Part shown: piece after piece, positions 18,778 through 27,082 of the stretch
How positions within the stretch are numbered: position 1 is the stretch's first letter
Layout: each line of letters starts with the position of its first letter
Assembly (NCBI RefSeq): GCF_017565645.3
Contig: NZ_CP086136.1
Location: 4,199,501 to 4,263,500, forward strand
Length of the DNA: 64,000 nucleotides
Direction: 5' to 3'
From: Bradyrhizobium barranii subsp. barranii
GTDB lineage: Bacteria > Pseudomonadota > Alphaproteobacteria > Rhizobiales > Xanthobacteraceae
Position numbers and translations under genes: made by a program
Notes under the pieces: model-generated
Told to the model about the DNA's origin: nothing
The model's input: the letters and a program-made list of their open reading frames with translations, nothing else
Database searches by the model: none

Positions 18778-18817
18778 CAGAGCGATTGCTGTGGTTGCAG
18801 CGCGATTGCTGTCATCT
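18778..18817 (-). promoter_or_regulatory. Tandem 20-bp repeat, candidate AraC operator of the catalase-like gene
   Basis: Units CAGAGCGATTGCTGTGGTTG and CAGCGCGATTGCTGTCATCT are adjacent with a 20-bp period. The first 13 bases of unit one are identical to the first 13 of the unit at 14421. The site ends 56 bp before the ATG at 18721, close to the 66 bp seen at the other promoter. Confidence 0.65.
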
Positions 18818-19130
18818 TGCGCGGTCACCAGGGCACTCAACGCGGCGTCGGTGGATCGTTTACGATAAAATACCTCAGTAAAATGAGCGGCTTGAGTTGA
18901 AGTCTTCCCACGGCCCATGATGGATCGGGGCGGGCGCTCAAAGGCGGCGTGTGCACGGGCAGCAAAGTCCATTGAAAGCACGGCCGGCCGTTCTTCGGAG
19001 TGATCTGCTGAGGCGTGGGCAACCTCGGAGGGGGCAGTGCCAACCGTCCTGCACCAACGAGACGTGCCTGGGACTGCAATCCGAGCCTGAGCCCGCGCCG
19101 ACGATTGACAGCTAATTATTACATGTCTAA

Positions 19131-19150
19131 AAATATGCAAATTCATATAA
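19131..19150 (+). promoter_or_regulatory. Candidate MarR operator before the dioxygenase operon
   Basis: AAATATGCAAATTCATATAA contains inverted arms ATATG and CATAT and lies 17 bp before the ATG at 19167. ACATGT occurs at 19121-19126. A closely similar element with ACATGT nearby is at 29251-29270, at the other outward promoter of the island. The two MarR genes between them are the natural candidates to bind it. Confidence 0.55.
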
Positions 19151-19166
19151 TTCGTGAGATGCCTGA

Positions 19167-20117
19167 ATGGACACGCATCCGCTCAAGCTCAAGGTCAGAT
19201 CGTATGCCGCGGAGACGCCGTTCATACGGAGCCTTGTGCTTGGCGTGGAGGACGGCGTCGCGCCGCGATGGCAGGCGGGCGCACATATCCGCGTGGCGCT
19301 CCCGAATGGAGGCGACCGGCCGTACTCGCTGATGGCTTTGCCGGGCCTTCCCGAGGGTATGCTGGCGCTCGGGGTGCTGCGCGAGGAGGCTTCGACCGGC
19401 GGCTCGCAGTTCATGCACGCGCTGAAGATCGGCGATGTCGTAAAGGCAACGGCGCCGGTCAACAATTTTCATCTGCATGAGGGCGCGGCGCCCGCGCTGC
19501 TGTTCGCCGGCGGCATCGGTGTCACGCCGATCCTGTCGATGGCGGTGAATCTCGCGGCCCGAGGAAGCCCGTATCGCTTGCACTATGCGGGCCGCACGCA
19601 AGGCCTGCTCGCGTTCGTGCCGCACCTGCAGGAGATTTGCGCCAAGGGGCTATCCATTCACTACGACAGCGACGAGTCCCGCCTGGACATTGCAGCGGCG
19701 CTCGGCGATGCCGCCGCAAACGCCCACATCTACGCCTGCGGTCCGGCCGGCATGATCGAAGCGGTGAAGGCGGCTGCGCTCGGCAGGGACATTCCGGCAG
19801 ACCGCATCCACTACGAGCTCTTCAAGGCCGAGCAATCGTCCTCGGCCGACTTGCCGTTCGAGGTCGAGCTCAAATCGACCGGGCAGGTCGTCAGCGTCGC
19901 GGCCGGCCAGACCATCATCCAGGCGCTGGAGGCTGCGGGTCTCGACGTGCTCTACGACTGCCAGCGCGGCGATTGCGGCATCTGCCAGTGCGGCGTGATC
20001 GAAGGGGTGCCCGACCATCGCGACGTCATCCTCAGCGACGACGAGAAGGCGTCCAACAAGGTCATGCAGATCTGCGTGTCACGCGCGAAGTCGGAACGTC
20101 TGGTGCTGGATCTCTAG
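19167..20117 (+). CDS. Oxygenase reductase component (VanB/phthalate dioxygenase reductase type)
   Basis: A 316-residue iron-sulfur flavoprotein that passes electrons from NAD(P)H to the oxygenase. Order of domains: flavin-binding barrel with RPYSLMALPG (about residues 50-60), nucleotide-binding GGIGVTPILSM (about 113-123) and CGPAGMIEAV, then a C-terminal plant-type [2Fe-2S] ferredoxin domain with Cys residues in YDCQRGDCGICQCG and a fourth in MQICVSRAK. It begins the operon with the oxygenase subunits 17 bp downstream. Confidence 0.92.
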   Translation: MDTHPLKLKVRSYAAETPFIRSLVLGVEDGVAPRWQAGAHIRVALPNGGDRPYSLMALPGLPEGMLALGVLREEASTGGSQFMHALKIGDVVKATAPVNNFHLHEGAAPALLFAGGIGVTPILSMAVNLAARGSPYRLHYAGRTQGLLAFVPHLQEICAKGLSIHYDSDESRLDIAAALGDAAANAHIYACGPAGMIEAVKAAALGRDIPADRIHYELFKAEQSSSADLPFEVELKSTGQVVSVAAGQTIIQALEAAGLDVLYDCQRGDCGICQCGVIEGVPDHRDVILSDDEKASNKVMQICVSRAKSERLVLDL

Positions 20118-20134
20118 GGGAGGCGAGGGACGTC

Positions 20135-21475
20135 ATGGCGAAATACGGACAGAATGCCGACGCGATCGCGGCGCTGGTGCGCGAGGCCGAGGTGCACCGC
20201 GACGTCTATGTCGACCCCGAGATCTTCGAGCTCGAGATGGAGCACCTGTTCCCGAACAGCTGGATCTATGTCGGGCACGCGAGCCAGTTGGGAAAGCCCG
20301 GCGATTTCATCACGGCCAATATCGGCCGTCAGCCGGTGCTGGCGAGCCGCCACGCCGACGGCTCCATCCACGTCTTCTACAACCGCTGTCCGCACAAGGG
20401 CGTGAAGATCGCCTCCGAGCCCTGCGGCAACACCGGAAAGTTCTTCCGCTGCCCCTATCACGCCTGGTCGTTCAAGACCGACGGCTCGCTGCTCGCGATC
20501 CCTCTGAAGAAGGGCTACGAAGGCACCGGCTTTGGCGACACGCAAGCGAATGAGGGGCTGTCGAAGGTCAGGAACGTCGTGATCTATCGCGATTTCATCT
20601 TCGCCCGCCTGAGCGACGACGGCGTGTCCTTCGAGGATTATTTCGGCGAGAGCCTCTCGACCATCGACAACATGGTCGACCGCTCGCCGGAGGGGAAGCT
20701 CGCAGTCCAGGCGACGCCGATCCGCTACATGCACACCTGCAATTGGAAGATGCTGGTCGAGAACCAGACCGACACCTGCCATCCGATGGTGGCGCATGAG
20801 AGCTCGGCCGGCACCGCGGTCAAGGTCTGGAAGCGCGAGCAGGGCGATTCCACGGAGACGCCGATGGCGGTGCAGCTCTACGGTCCCTTCATGAGCCCGT
20901 ACGAGTTCTACGAGCAGAGCGGCATCAGGATCTGGCCGAACGGCCATGGCCATACCGGCGTCGCCAACTCCATCCATTCCAACTATTCGGACATCGAAGG
21001 CTATGTCGGCCAGATGGTCGCGGCGTATGGCGAGCAGCGGGCGCACGAGATCCTCGGCGAGGTCAGGCACAACACGGTGTATTTCCCGAACATCATGGTC
21101 AAGGGCGCCGTGCAGATCCTGCGCAATTTCATCCCGATCGCGGTCGACAAGACGCTGGTCGAGAGCTGGGTCTATCGCCTGGTCGGCGCGCCGGACAAGC
21201 TCTACGAGCGGGCGTTGATGTACAACCGCTTCATCAACGCGCCGACCTCGATCGTCGGGCACGACGATCTCGAAATGTACGAGCGGGCGCAGGAAGGACT
21301 GAAGTCGAACGGCAATCAATGGGTCAATCTGCGGCGCCTCTACGAGAGCCATGAAGAGCAGGACGTCACGGCCGTAATCAACGGCACGTCCGAGCGACAG
21401 ATGCGAAACCAGTTCCACGCCTGGTCGAAATTCATGACCATGAACATGGACAAGCGTGTCGAGGCCGCAGAATGA
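20135..21475 (+). CDS. Aromatic ring-hydroxylating dioxygenase, alpha subunit
   Basis: A 446-residue Rieske non-haem iron oxygenase large subunit. The Rieske ligands are Cys85 and His87 (RCPHKGV) and Cys106 and His109 (FRCPYHAW). The mononuclear iron site shows the bridging Asp and two His of DTCHPMVAHE. The start has GGGGAGGCGAGGGA upstream. It overlaps the beta-subunit gene by ATGA and should form an alpha-beta oligomer fed by the reductase encoded just before it. The substrate cannot be read directly; the setting (CoA ligase, gentisate dioxygenase, indolepyruvate oxidoreductase, two MarR) suggests an indole or aminobenzoate-type aromatic. Confidence 0.92.
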   Translation: MAKYGQNADAIAALVREAEVHRDVYVDPEIFELEMEHLFPNSWIYVGHASQLGKPGDFITANIGRQPVLASRHADGSIHVFYNRCPHKGVKIASEPCGNTGKFFRCPYHAWSFKTDGSLLAIPLKKGYEGTGFGDTQANEGLSKVRNVVIYRDFIFARLSDDGVSFEDYFGESLSTIDNMVDRSPEGKLAVQATPIRYMHTCNWKMLVENQTDTCHPMVAHESSAGTAVKVWKREQGDSTETPMAVQLYGPFMSPYEFYEQSGIRIWPNGHGHTGVANSIHSNYSDIEGYVGQMVAAYGEQRAHEILGEVRHNTVYFPNIMVKGAVQILRNFIPIAVDKTLVESWVYRLVGAPDKLYERALMYNRFINAPTSIVGHDDLEMYERAQEGLKSNGNQWVNLRRLYESHEEQDVTAVINGTSERQMRNQFHAWSKFMTMNMDKRVEAAE

Positions 21476-21948
21476 TCGACGAGAAGGCCATCACGGACTT
21501 CATCTATCTGGAAGCCGAGCTGCTCGACACGATGCAATGGCAGGCCTGGCTCGATCTGTTTCACCCCGAAGGGCGCTACTGGATGCCGCTCGAATGGCAA
21601 CAGCGGGATCCAGTGCTCCAGCCCTCGTTGATGTACGAGGATCTGCTACTCCTGAAGGTGCGGGTCGAGCGGCTCGCCGGCGAGCGGACCTTCAGCCAGA
21701 AGCCGAAGAGCCGTTGCCATCATCTTCTCCAGGCACCGCGGATCGTGGCGTGCGATCCGACTGCGGGCGTCTACAAGGCGCGGACGTCCTATATCTATAC
21801 CGAGACCCGCGGTGATCTGCTGGAGCGCTATTCGGGATGGGCGTCGCACGAATTCGTAGAGGTCGGCGATGCCCTGAAGATCAAGCTCAAGCGGGTCGAT
21901 CTCGTCAATTTCGACGCGCCGTTCGGCAACATCCAGCTTTTCATGTGA
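21472..21948 (+). CDS. Aromatic ring-hydroxylating dioxygenase, beta subunit
   Basis: A 158-residue small subunit of the SnoaL/NTF2-like fold. Typical features are FIYLEAELLDTMQWQAWLDLF, YWMPLEW and the RVERL segment. It has no iron ligands and stabilises the alpha subunit. The ATG overlaps the alpha-subunit stop (ATGA at 21472-21475), showing tight translational coupling. Confidence 0.9.
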   Translation: MIDEKAITDFIYLEAELLDTMQWQAWLDLFHPEGRYWMPLEWQQRDPVLQPSLMYEDLLLLKVRVERLAGERTFSQKPKSRCHHLLQAPRIVACDPTAGVYKARTSYIYTETRGDLLERYSGWASHEFVEVGDALKIKLKRVDLVNFDAPFGNIQLFM

Positions 21949-21955
21949 GTACGCC

Positions 21956-23572
21956 TTGACCGCTGCGACCACAGTCTACGCCCGCTTTCGCGAGACCGCC
22001 CTTCGCCGGGAGGAGGCGGGCTTCCTCAACGTGCTGCCGGAGACCGCCGATATCTATGGCATCGCGGCAGGCGAGATTTCCTACCGCGCCATGCTCGACC
22101 GGGTCGAGCGCTGGCGCGCAGCCTTTGCAGGTCGGGGCTATGGCGAAGGCCACAGGGTCGGGCTGCTACTCCAGAACCGGCCGGTGTTCGTCGAGCTGTG
22201 GTTCGCGCTCAACGCGCTCGGCGTCTCCGTGGTGCCGATCAATCCCGATTTGCGGATCAGCGAGCTCGAATACATCATTGCGCATTCCGAGATGAATGCG
22301 GCGTTCGTCCTCGCCGAGCGGCGCGACGAGGTCGAGACCGCGGCGCGCCAGGCCGACCGGCCGATCCCGGTCGTGACTGATCAGGACGACGTTCCCGTGC
22401 CCCTCGGAGGTGTGCGGCCTTCGACCGCCGGAAACGAGGCGAGCGAATGCGCGCTGCTTTATACGTCTGGAACCACGGGACAGCCCAAGGGCTGCGTGCT
22501 CACCAACACATATTTCCTGCATTCCGGAAACTGGTATCGCGATGTCGGCGGGCTGATCGATCTCAAGCCCGACTGTGAGCGCATGATCACGCCGCTGCCG
22601 CTGTTTCACATGAACGCGATGGCGGTGTCGCTGATGGCGATGCTGTCGGTCGGCGGCAGCCTCACCATGCTCGATCGCTTCCACCCGCGTACCTGGTGGG
22701 CTTCCGTGCGCGATAGCCGCGCGACCTGTCTGCATTATCTCGGTGTCATGCCCTCGATGCTGATGAGCGCGCCGCCGTCCGAGCAAGACCGGGCGCATAC
22801 CGTGCGCTTCGGGTTCGGTGCCGGCGTCGACAAGCTTCTGCATGCGCCGTTCGAGGAGCGTTTCGGCTTTCCGCTGTTGGAGGCCTGGGCGATGACCGAG
22901 ACGGGAAGTGGCGGCGTCATCGCCGCCAATATCGAGCCGCGCAAGATCGGCACGAGCTGTTTCGGACGCCCGGGCCCCGAGGTCGACATTCGTATCGTCG
23001 ACGACAGCGGCAACGACGCGCCGGTCGGGACGCCGGGCGAGCTCATGGTGCGGCGGGCAGGTGCGGACCCGCGTTACGGCTTCTTCCGCGAGTACCTGAA
23101 GAACGAGGCCGCCACCGCCGAGGCGTGGGCCGGCGGGTGGCTGCACACCGGCGATATCGTGTCGCGCGATGCGGACGGCGACCTCCATTTCGTCGACCGC
23201 AAAAAGAACGTGATCCGCCGTTCCGGCGAGAACATTGCCGCGGTCGAGGTCGAGTCCGTCCTCAATCGCCATCCCGCGATCCGGCAGGCCGCGGTGGCCG
23301 CGACGCCCGATCAGGTGCGCGGCGACGAGGTTGCGGCGGTCATCATCGCCGAGGAGGCCGGTGCTGACCGCGCGCGCGCCGAGGAGATCGTGCGCTGGAG
23401 CCTGGAGCAGATGGCCTACTACAAGGCGCCGGGCTGGATCTGTTTCGTCGACAGCCTGCCGTTGACCGCGACCGAGAAGATCCAGCGCGGCGGCCTGAAG
23501 GATTTCGTCGCCAGGCTGATGTCTGACGGTGCGTTCTTCGACCTTCGCGACCTCAAGCGGCGGCAGGTTTGA
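21956..23572 (+). CDS. Class I adenylate-forming acyl/aryl-CoA ligase
   Basis: A 538-residue ANL-superfamily ligase. The P-loop-like LLYTSGTTGQPKGCVL is near residue 165, the A5 motif WAMTETGSGG near 312, the GGWLHTGDI motif near 395, and RKKNVIRRSGENIAAVEVE near 415 precedes the C-terminal domain with the catalytic Lys of ATEKIQRGGL. It should activate a carboxylic acid with ATP and CoA. The first codon is probably TTG at 21956, seven bases after the beta-subunit stop; no in-frame ATG or GTG is available there. The aryl or acyl substrate is unknown. Confidence 0.9.
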   Translation: MTAATTVYARFRETALRREEAGFLNVLPETADIYGIAAGEISYRAMLDRVERWRAAFAGRGYGEGHRVGLLLQNRPVFVELWFALNALGVSVVPINPDLRISELEYIIAHSEMNAAFVLAERRDEVETAARQADRPIPVVTDQDDVPVPLGGVRPSTAGNEASECALLYTSGTTGQPKGCVLTNTYFLHSGNWYRDVGGLIDLKPDCERMITPLPLFHMNAMAVSLMAMLSVGGSLTMLDRFHPRTWWASVRDSRATCLHYLGVMPSMLMSAPPSEQDRAHTVRFGFGAGVDKLLHAPFEERFGFPLLEAWAMTETGSGGVIAANIEPRKIGTSCFGRPGPEVDIRIVDDSGNDAPVGTPGELMVRRAGADPRYGFFREYLKNEAATAEAWAGGWLHTGDIVSRDADGDLHFVDRKKNVIRRSGENIAAVEVESVLNRHPAIRQAAVAATPDQVRGDEVAAVIIAEEAGADRARAEEIVRWSLEQMAYYKAPGWICFVDSLPLTATEKIQRGGLKDFVARLMSDGAFFDLRDLKRRQV

Positions 23573-23574
23573 TC

Positions 23575-24303
23575 ATGAGCGAGATCCGCACCACACTCAT
23601 CACCGGCGGCAATTCGGGGATCGGCGAGGCGCTGGCGAAAAAGCTCGTCGAGAGCGGGCAGCGCGTGGTCTCGGTCGGGCTGGAGAAGCCGGACTGGACG
23701 CATGATCTGCTCGCGGCCTATCGCGCTGATCTCTCCAATATCGAGGAGACGCGCGCGATCGCACAGGAGATCTGCCGCGATCACGCCGTCGATCGCCTCG
23801 TGCACAATGCCGGCGTGATCCTGCCGAACCTGCTGCCCGATGCGAAGCCGGAAGACATTTTGATGCTGGCGCAGCTGCATCTGGGCGCGCCGATGCTGCT
23901 GACCCAGGCGGCGCTGGATGGGATGCGTGCGCGCCACTTCGGCCGCATCGTGTTCGTCAGCTCGCGCGCCGCGATGGGCGCGGCGACGCGGTCGGCCTAT
24001 TCAGCGACCAAGGCCGGCGTGCACGGCATGGCGCGCACCTGGGCGCTGGAGCTCGCCGCGAGCGGCATCACCGTGAACGTCGTGGCGCCAGGGCCGATCC
24101 TGACCGACAATTTCTGGGGCATCATCCCGAAAGGCTCCGAGCAGCAGGAGCGGATGGCGCGCAACGTGCCGGTCGGGCGGCTCGGCTCGCGCGAGGATGT
24201 CGCGCACGCCATCAGTTTCTTCCTCGACGAACGTTCCGATTTCGTCACCGGCCAGGTGCTCTATGTCTGCGGCGGCACCAGCCTCGTCGGCCTTGGCCCG
24301 TAG
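23575..24303 (+). CDS. Short-chain dehydrogenase/reductase
   Basis: A 242-residue SDR with the cofactor loop TGGNSGIG at about residues 10-17, HNAGV near 78, Ser in VFVSSRA and YSATKAG carrying the catalytic Tyr and Lys. The C-terminus ends VTGQVLYVCGGTSLVGLG. It follows the CoA ligase by two bases and closes the dioxygenase operon. A role in oxidising a dihydrodiol-like or hydroxy intermediate is plausible. The ATG at 23575 is preferred over a TTG at 23569. Confidence 0.88.
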   Translation: MSEIRTTLITGGNSGIGEALAKKLVESGQRVVSVGLEKPDWTHDLLAAYRADLSNIEETRAIAQEICRDHAVDRLVHNAGVILPNLLPDAKPEDILMLAQLHLGAPMLLTQAALDGMRARHFGRIVFVSSRAAMGAATRSAYSATKAGVHGMARTWALELAASGITVNVVAPGPILTDNFWGIIPKGSEQQERMARNVPVGRLGSREDVAHAISFFLDERSDFVTGQVLYVCGGTSLVGLGP

Positions 24304-24372
24304 AGCATGATCCGGACCCGGAGGGCCGCGTTAGCGCAAAGTGTGAAGCGGTTTTCCGAAAAGATCGTGCTC
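24303..24372. repeat. Palindromic intergenic repeat ending the dioxygenase operon
   Basis: The outer arms GAGCATGATCCGGA and its near complement TCCGAAAAGATCGTGCTC enclose a GC-rich centre. A repeat of this form (GAGCATGATC...GTGTGAAGCGGTTTTCCGAAAAGATC) is familiar from intergenic regions of Bradyrhizobium and relatives. It sits between convergent genes, where its hairpin could help end transcription from both sides. Confidence 0.6.
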
Positions 24373-24384
24373 CAATAAACGAGA

Positions 24385-24867
24385 TCAGATCTGGTTCTGG
24401 CGGATATTCTCGACCATCCTGGCCAGCACGCGCGCGCAGACCTCGATGTCGTCGGGCTCGATGCCTTCGATCAGCTTGTCGTAGTTGCTCGCCATGATTG
24501 GCCAGATCTTGCGCAGCAGCGCCTCGCCGTCTGGGGTCAGACCTACGACGCGGCGGCGCTGGTCTTCCTCCGCGATCTCGCGCTTGACGAGGCCCGATGA
24601 CACCATGGACTCGACCATGCGGCTCGCCGTCGACTGCTCGGTCACCGCGAGAACGGCGACCTCGTTGACCGTCAGGGTCTTGTAGATGAACAGGACCGAC
24701 AGCGTCCGGAACACGACATTGTTGATGCCGTGGTCGCTCAGGTCGCGGTTCTGATCGAGATTCCAGCGATTGGCGAGCCGGTTGAACAGATACGGGATGT
24801 AGGTTTGCAGCTGGTCCCGCGTCCTCGGCGGACCCGACTTCCATCTGCTCTTGGATTCTCTGGCCAT
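24385..24867 (-). CDS. MarR-family transcriptional regulator
   Basis: A 160-residue winged-helix regulator. The DNA-binding core includes LTVNEVAVLAVTEQSTASRM as the HTH and the wing region with EDQRRRVVGLTPDGEALL. MarR dimers usually repress catabolic genes and release on binding the pathway substrate. The ATG shares one base with the stop of the second MarR gene (TAATG at 24865-24869), so the two are co-expressed. Likely targets are the operator-like elements at 19131 and 29251. Confidence 0.9.
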   Translation of the reverse strand: MARESKSRWKSGPPRTRDQLQTYIPYLFNRLANRWNLDQNRDLSDHGINNVVFRTLSVLFIYKTLTVNEVAVLAVTEQSTASRMVESMVSSGLVKREIAEEDQRRRVVGLTPDGEALLRKIWPIMASNYDKLIEGIEPDDIEVCARVLARMVENIRQNQI

Positions 24868-25361
24868 TATCTCTTGCGACTTTGCTTCTTGCTCTCGGTA
24901 TGAAGTTTTGAAGAAAGGGATTTCAGTACGGACAACGCACCGTCCAGCTCCCGGGCCGAAACATTCTCGAGCCGTTTGCCGAGATGCTTCTTGTGGACGT
25001 CGGCTGCCTTCCTGAACAACGCTTCGCCCTTTGGCGTCAGGCGCACGATGAAGGACCGCCGGTCCTCGCTCGACATTTCCCTGCTGATGAGGTCGTCGGC
25101 GAGAAGACGCTGCACCAGCCCCGAGACGTTGCCGCCGGTGACTTTCAGATTTTGCGACAACTGCCCGAGCGCGAGGCCATCCCGGTAGCGATCGAGCTGG
25201 GCCAGCACGTCGAATTTTGCGAGCGACAGGCCGAACTCGGCGTTCAGCATCGCATTCAGCGACGCGAACAGCTCGCCATGCAGCGACAGCAATTGGAGCC
25301 AGAGCCGGGTTTCGATCTGCCCAGGGACGGGAACAATGTTCTCTTTGAGTGCTGCCGGCAT
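24867..25361 (-). CDS. MarR-family transcriptional regulator, second of the pair
   Basis: A 164-residue MarR protein with LALGQLSQNLKVTGGNVSGL as the HTH and a wing with SSEDRRSFIVRLTPKGEALF. It is only distantly similar to the downstream MarR. The C-terminal tail is Lys/Arg-rich. Two adjacent MarR genes inside an aromatic island recall auxin-degradation loci of plant-associated bacteria, where MarR proteins sense the substrate; that parallel is inference. Confidence 0.9.
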   Translation of the reverse strand: MPAALKENIVPVPGQIETRLWLQLLSLHGELFASLNAMLNAEFGLSLAKFDVLAQLDRYRDGLALGQLSQNLKVTGGNVSGLVQRLLADDLISREMSSEDRRSFIVRLTPKGEALFRKAADVHKKHLGKRLENVSARELDGALSVLKSLSSKLHTESKKQSRKR

Positions 25362-25516
25362 TGCATGACCATCGAGTACAAGATGTCTCGTCGATTGGAG
25401 GGATTATCGCGGGTCTTTCGCTCCGATTAACAATTTGAGAATCGTAGTCAAGTCGCCTGATCCTGACGTCTCGTGGGTCGAACGGCAATCCACTCCCGCG
25501 TTCCCCTCCGATGGAA

Positions 25517-27082
25517 TCATGCAAAAGTCTTGATGGTCTGGATCACGCCGTCGAGCTCCTTGCCGGCGCTGTCCTTCAGCGCGGCCTCGCGCAAGCGGCG
25601 GGCCCAATCGGCGGCATCCTCGCGTCGTTCGACCAGCTTGATCGCCGCCAGCGTCCTGTCGAATTTCGACAGCCCGCGGCTGTGGGTATCGGAATAGCCT
25701 TTCACGAGGCGTCGGCATTGCAGGATCTCGACACCGAGCTGGTAGTTGGCGGCGACCGCATCGGTTGCCGCCTTGAGCCATCCGTCCCGATGCGCGGTCT
25801 CGACCGCGTGACGCAGCGAGCGGCGTCGCAGGCCGCGTAGTCCGGCCACGACATAGAGCGTCAGGAACCAGGGCAGCGAGTAGGTCCGCACCCGGCGTCC
25901 CCGGTTGACGCGGCGATCGAGCCAGCCGAGCAGACGTGGCCGCGCGCCGAGCCAGCGGCTGAAGCCCGCGGGCAGCACGCCCATGACCTCCTCCATGCGC
26001 GGATGCATGAACTCGGTGGTCTGGAGCACCTGTCCCTCGGACATCTCGAGCTCGCTCTCGATGCGCGCGCGGCGACCAGCGCGCGTCTTCAGGTCGGCCA
26101 CGCGGATGACGTCGTCATAGCTCATGGCGTTGGCGAGGTACTTAGCCGCGGTCTCCGTGAAGGCATAGGCGTGCGCACCACCGCCGGCGCTTCGGTCGGC
26201 CGCGTGCAACGTCTTGAGAATGTCGAGATACTCGGCGCCATAGGCGACGTCCTGGAAGTCGACCACCTTTTTCAGGCCGGCGCGAGCCATGGTGAGCGGG
26301 GGCTCGGGCAGTTCCTGCTTCAGTCTTGCGATGAGCCCGGCGAGTTCTGGATCGGGCGTTGCGGGAGAGGGGACGTGATCGGCCTGCTTTGATGGCGCTG
26401 GCGCGGCGACCTCGGGTGAGCCGGTCTTGACCCGGTCAAACGCGGCTTCAAACGTCTCCACGCTAGCCTTGGCGCCTTTCCCACTTGCGCGGATCACGTC
26501 GAGATAGCTGTCGCGGCTGAACGGCAGCACAGCGGCCGCCGCGAGCGCACCGAACATCGCGGCCGAGATGACGCTGCCATGCGCGATCGCCAGCGCGTTC
26601 AGATCGAAGATGATCTCGGTCTTGGCGGCGACCCCGATGGCGCCGGTGACGGCGCCGCCGTCGGCGATGCCGTTGCCCGGTGCAATCTTCTCGCCGATTG
26701 CAAACGACCGGTGGTTGGATGCGATCAACGTGGTTCGATCCGGCGTCACGAGGCCGCGCAGGATCGACCGGCCGGCCTCCATGAACTCCGCCGCCATCAC
26801 CACGTCGACGTCGCCGGGCGTCGGCATCAACGACAGGATCGGCTTGCGGCCGTCGAGCGGCGGCATCGCCTCGATATAATAGATCGTGGCGCCGGTGCGC
26901 TGGGCGACGCCGGGTACCGAGGTCGATTGCGCGACCCAGCCATGGTTCTCGGCCAACTGAACGATCCAGTCGGTCAGCACGCCGCCGCCCTGGCCACCCA
27001 TCGCGACGATCGCGATGGAGATCGGCCGCTCGGTTGCCTCGCCGGCGGCGGGGAGGGCCAGCCGGACCGTCTCGTCTCTCAT
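25517..27082 (-). CDS. iorB: Indolepyruvate oxidoreductase subunit beta
   Basis: A 521-residue protein whose N-terminal ~200 residues are the gamma-domain of 2-oxoacid:acceptor oxidoreductases: IAIVAMGGQGGGVLTDWIV and STSVPGVAQRTGATIYYIE. The remaining part, including GYSDTHSRGLSKFD near the C-terminus, is a DUF6537-like extension found in large IorB proteins. With IorA it should oxidise an aryl-pyruvate such as indole-3-pyruvate to the acyl-CoA with ferredoxin. Its ATG overlaps the iorA stop by four bases. Confidence 0.88.
   Translation of the reverse strand: MRDETVRLALPAAGEATERPISIAIVAMGGQGGGVLTDWIVQLAENHGWVAQSTSVPGVAQRTGATIYYIEAMPPLDGRKPILSLMPTPGDVDVVMAAEFMEAGRSILRGLVTPDRTTLIASNHRSFAIGEKIAPGNGIADGGAVTGAIGVAAKTEIIFDLNALAIAHGSVISAAMFGALAAAAVLPFSRDSYLDVIRASGKGAKASVETFEAAFDRVKTGSPEVAAPAPSKQADHVPSPATPDPELAGLIARLKQELPEPPLTMARAGLKKVVDFQDVAYGAEYLDILKTLHAADRSAGGGAHAYAFTETAAKYLANAMSYDDVIRVADLKTRAGRRARIESELEMSEGQVLQTTEFMHPRMEEVMGVLPAGFSRWLGARPRLLGWLDRRVNRGRRVRTYSLPWFLTLYVVAGLRGLRRRSLRHAVETAHRDGWLKAATDAVAANYQLGVEILQCRRLVKGYSDTHSRGLSKFDRTLAAIKLVERREDAADWARRLREAALKDSAGKELDGVIQTIKTFA

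Larger units (their letters stand above)
18722..19166. other. Divergent promoter region between catalase-like and dioxygenase operons
   Basis: This 445-base gap holds two separate candidate operators: the 20-bp tandem repeat at 18778-18817 facing the catalase-like gene, and an AT-rich segment with the element at 19131-19150 just before the dioxygenase reductase gene. I see no gene between them. Confidence 0.6.

Noticed and set aside
20114..21418. A 434-codon minus-strand frame over the dioxygenase alpha subunit
   Set aside because: The plus strand encodes an intact Rieske protein with all ligands; the minus frame is low-complexity shadow.
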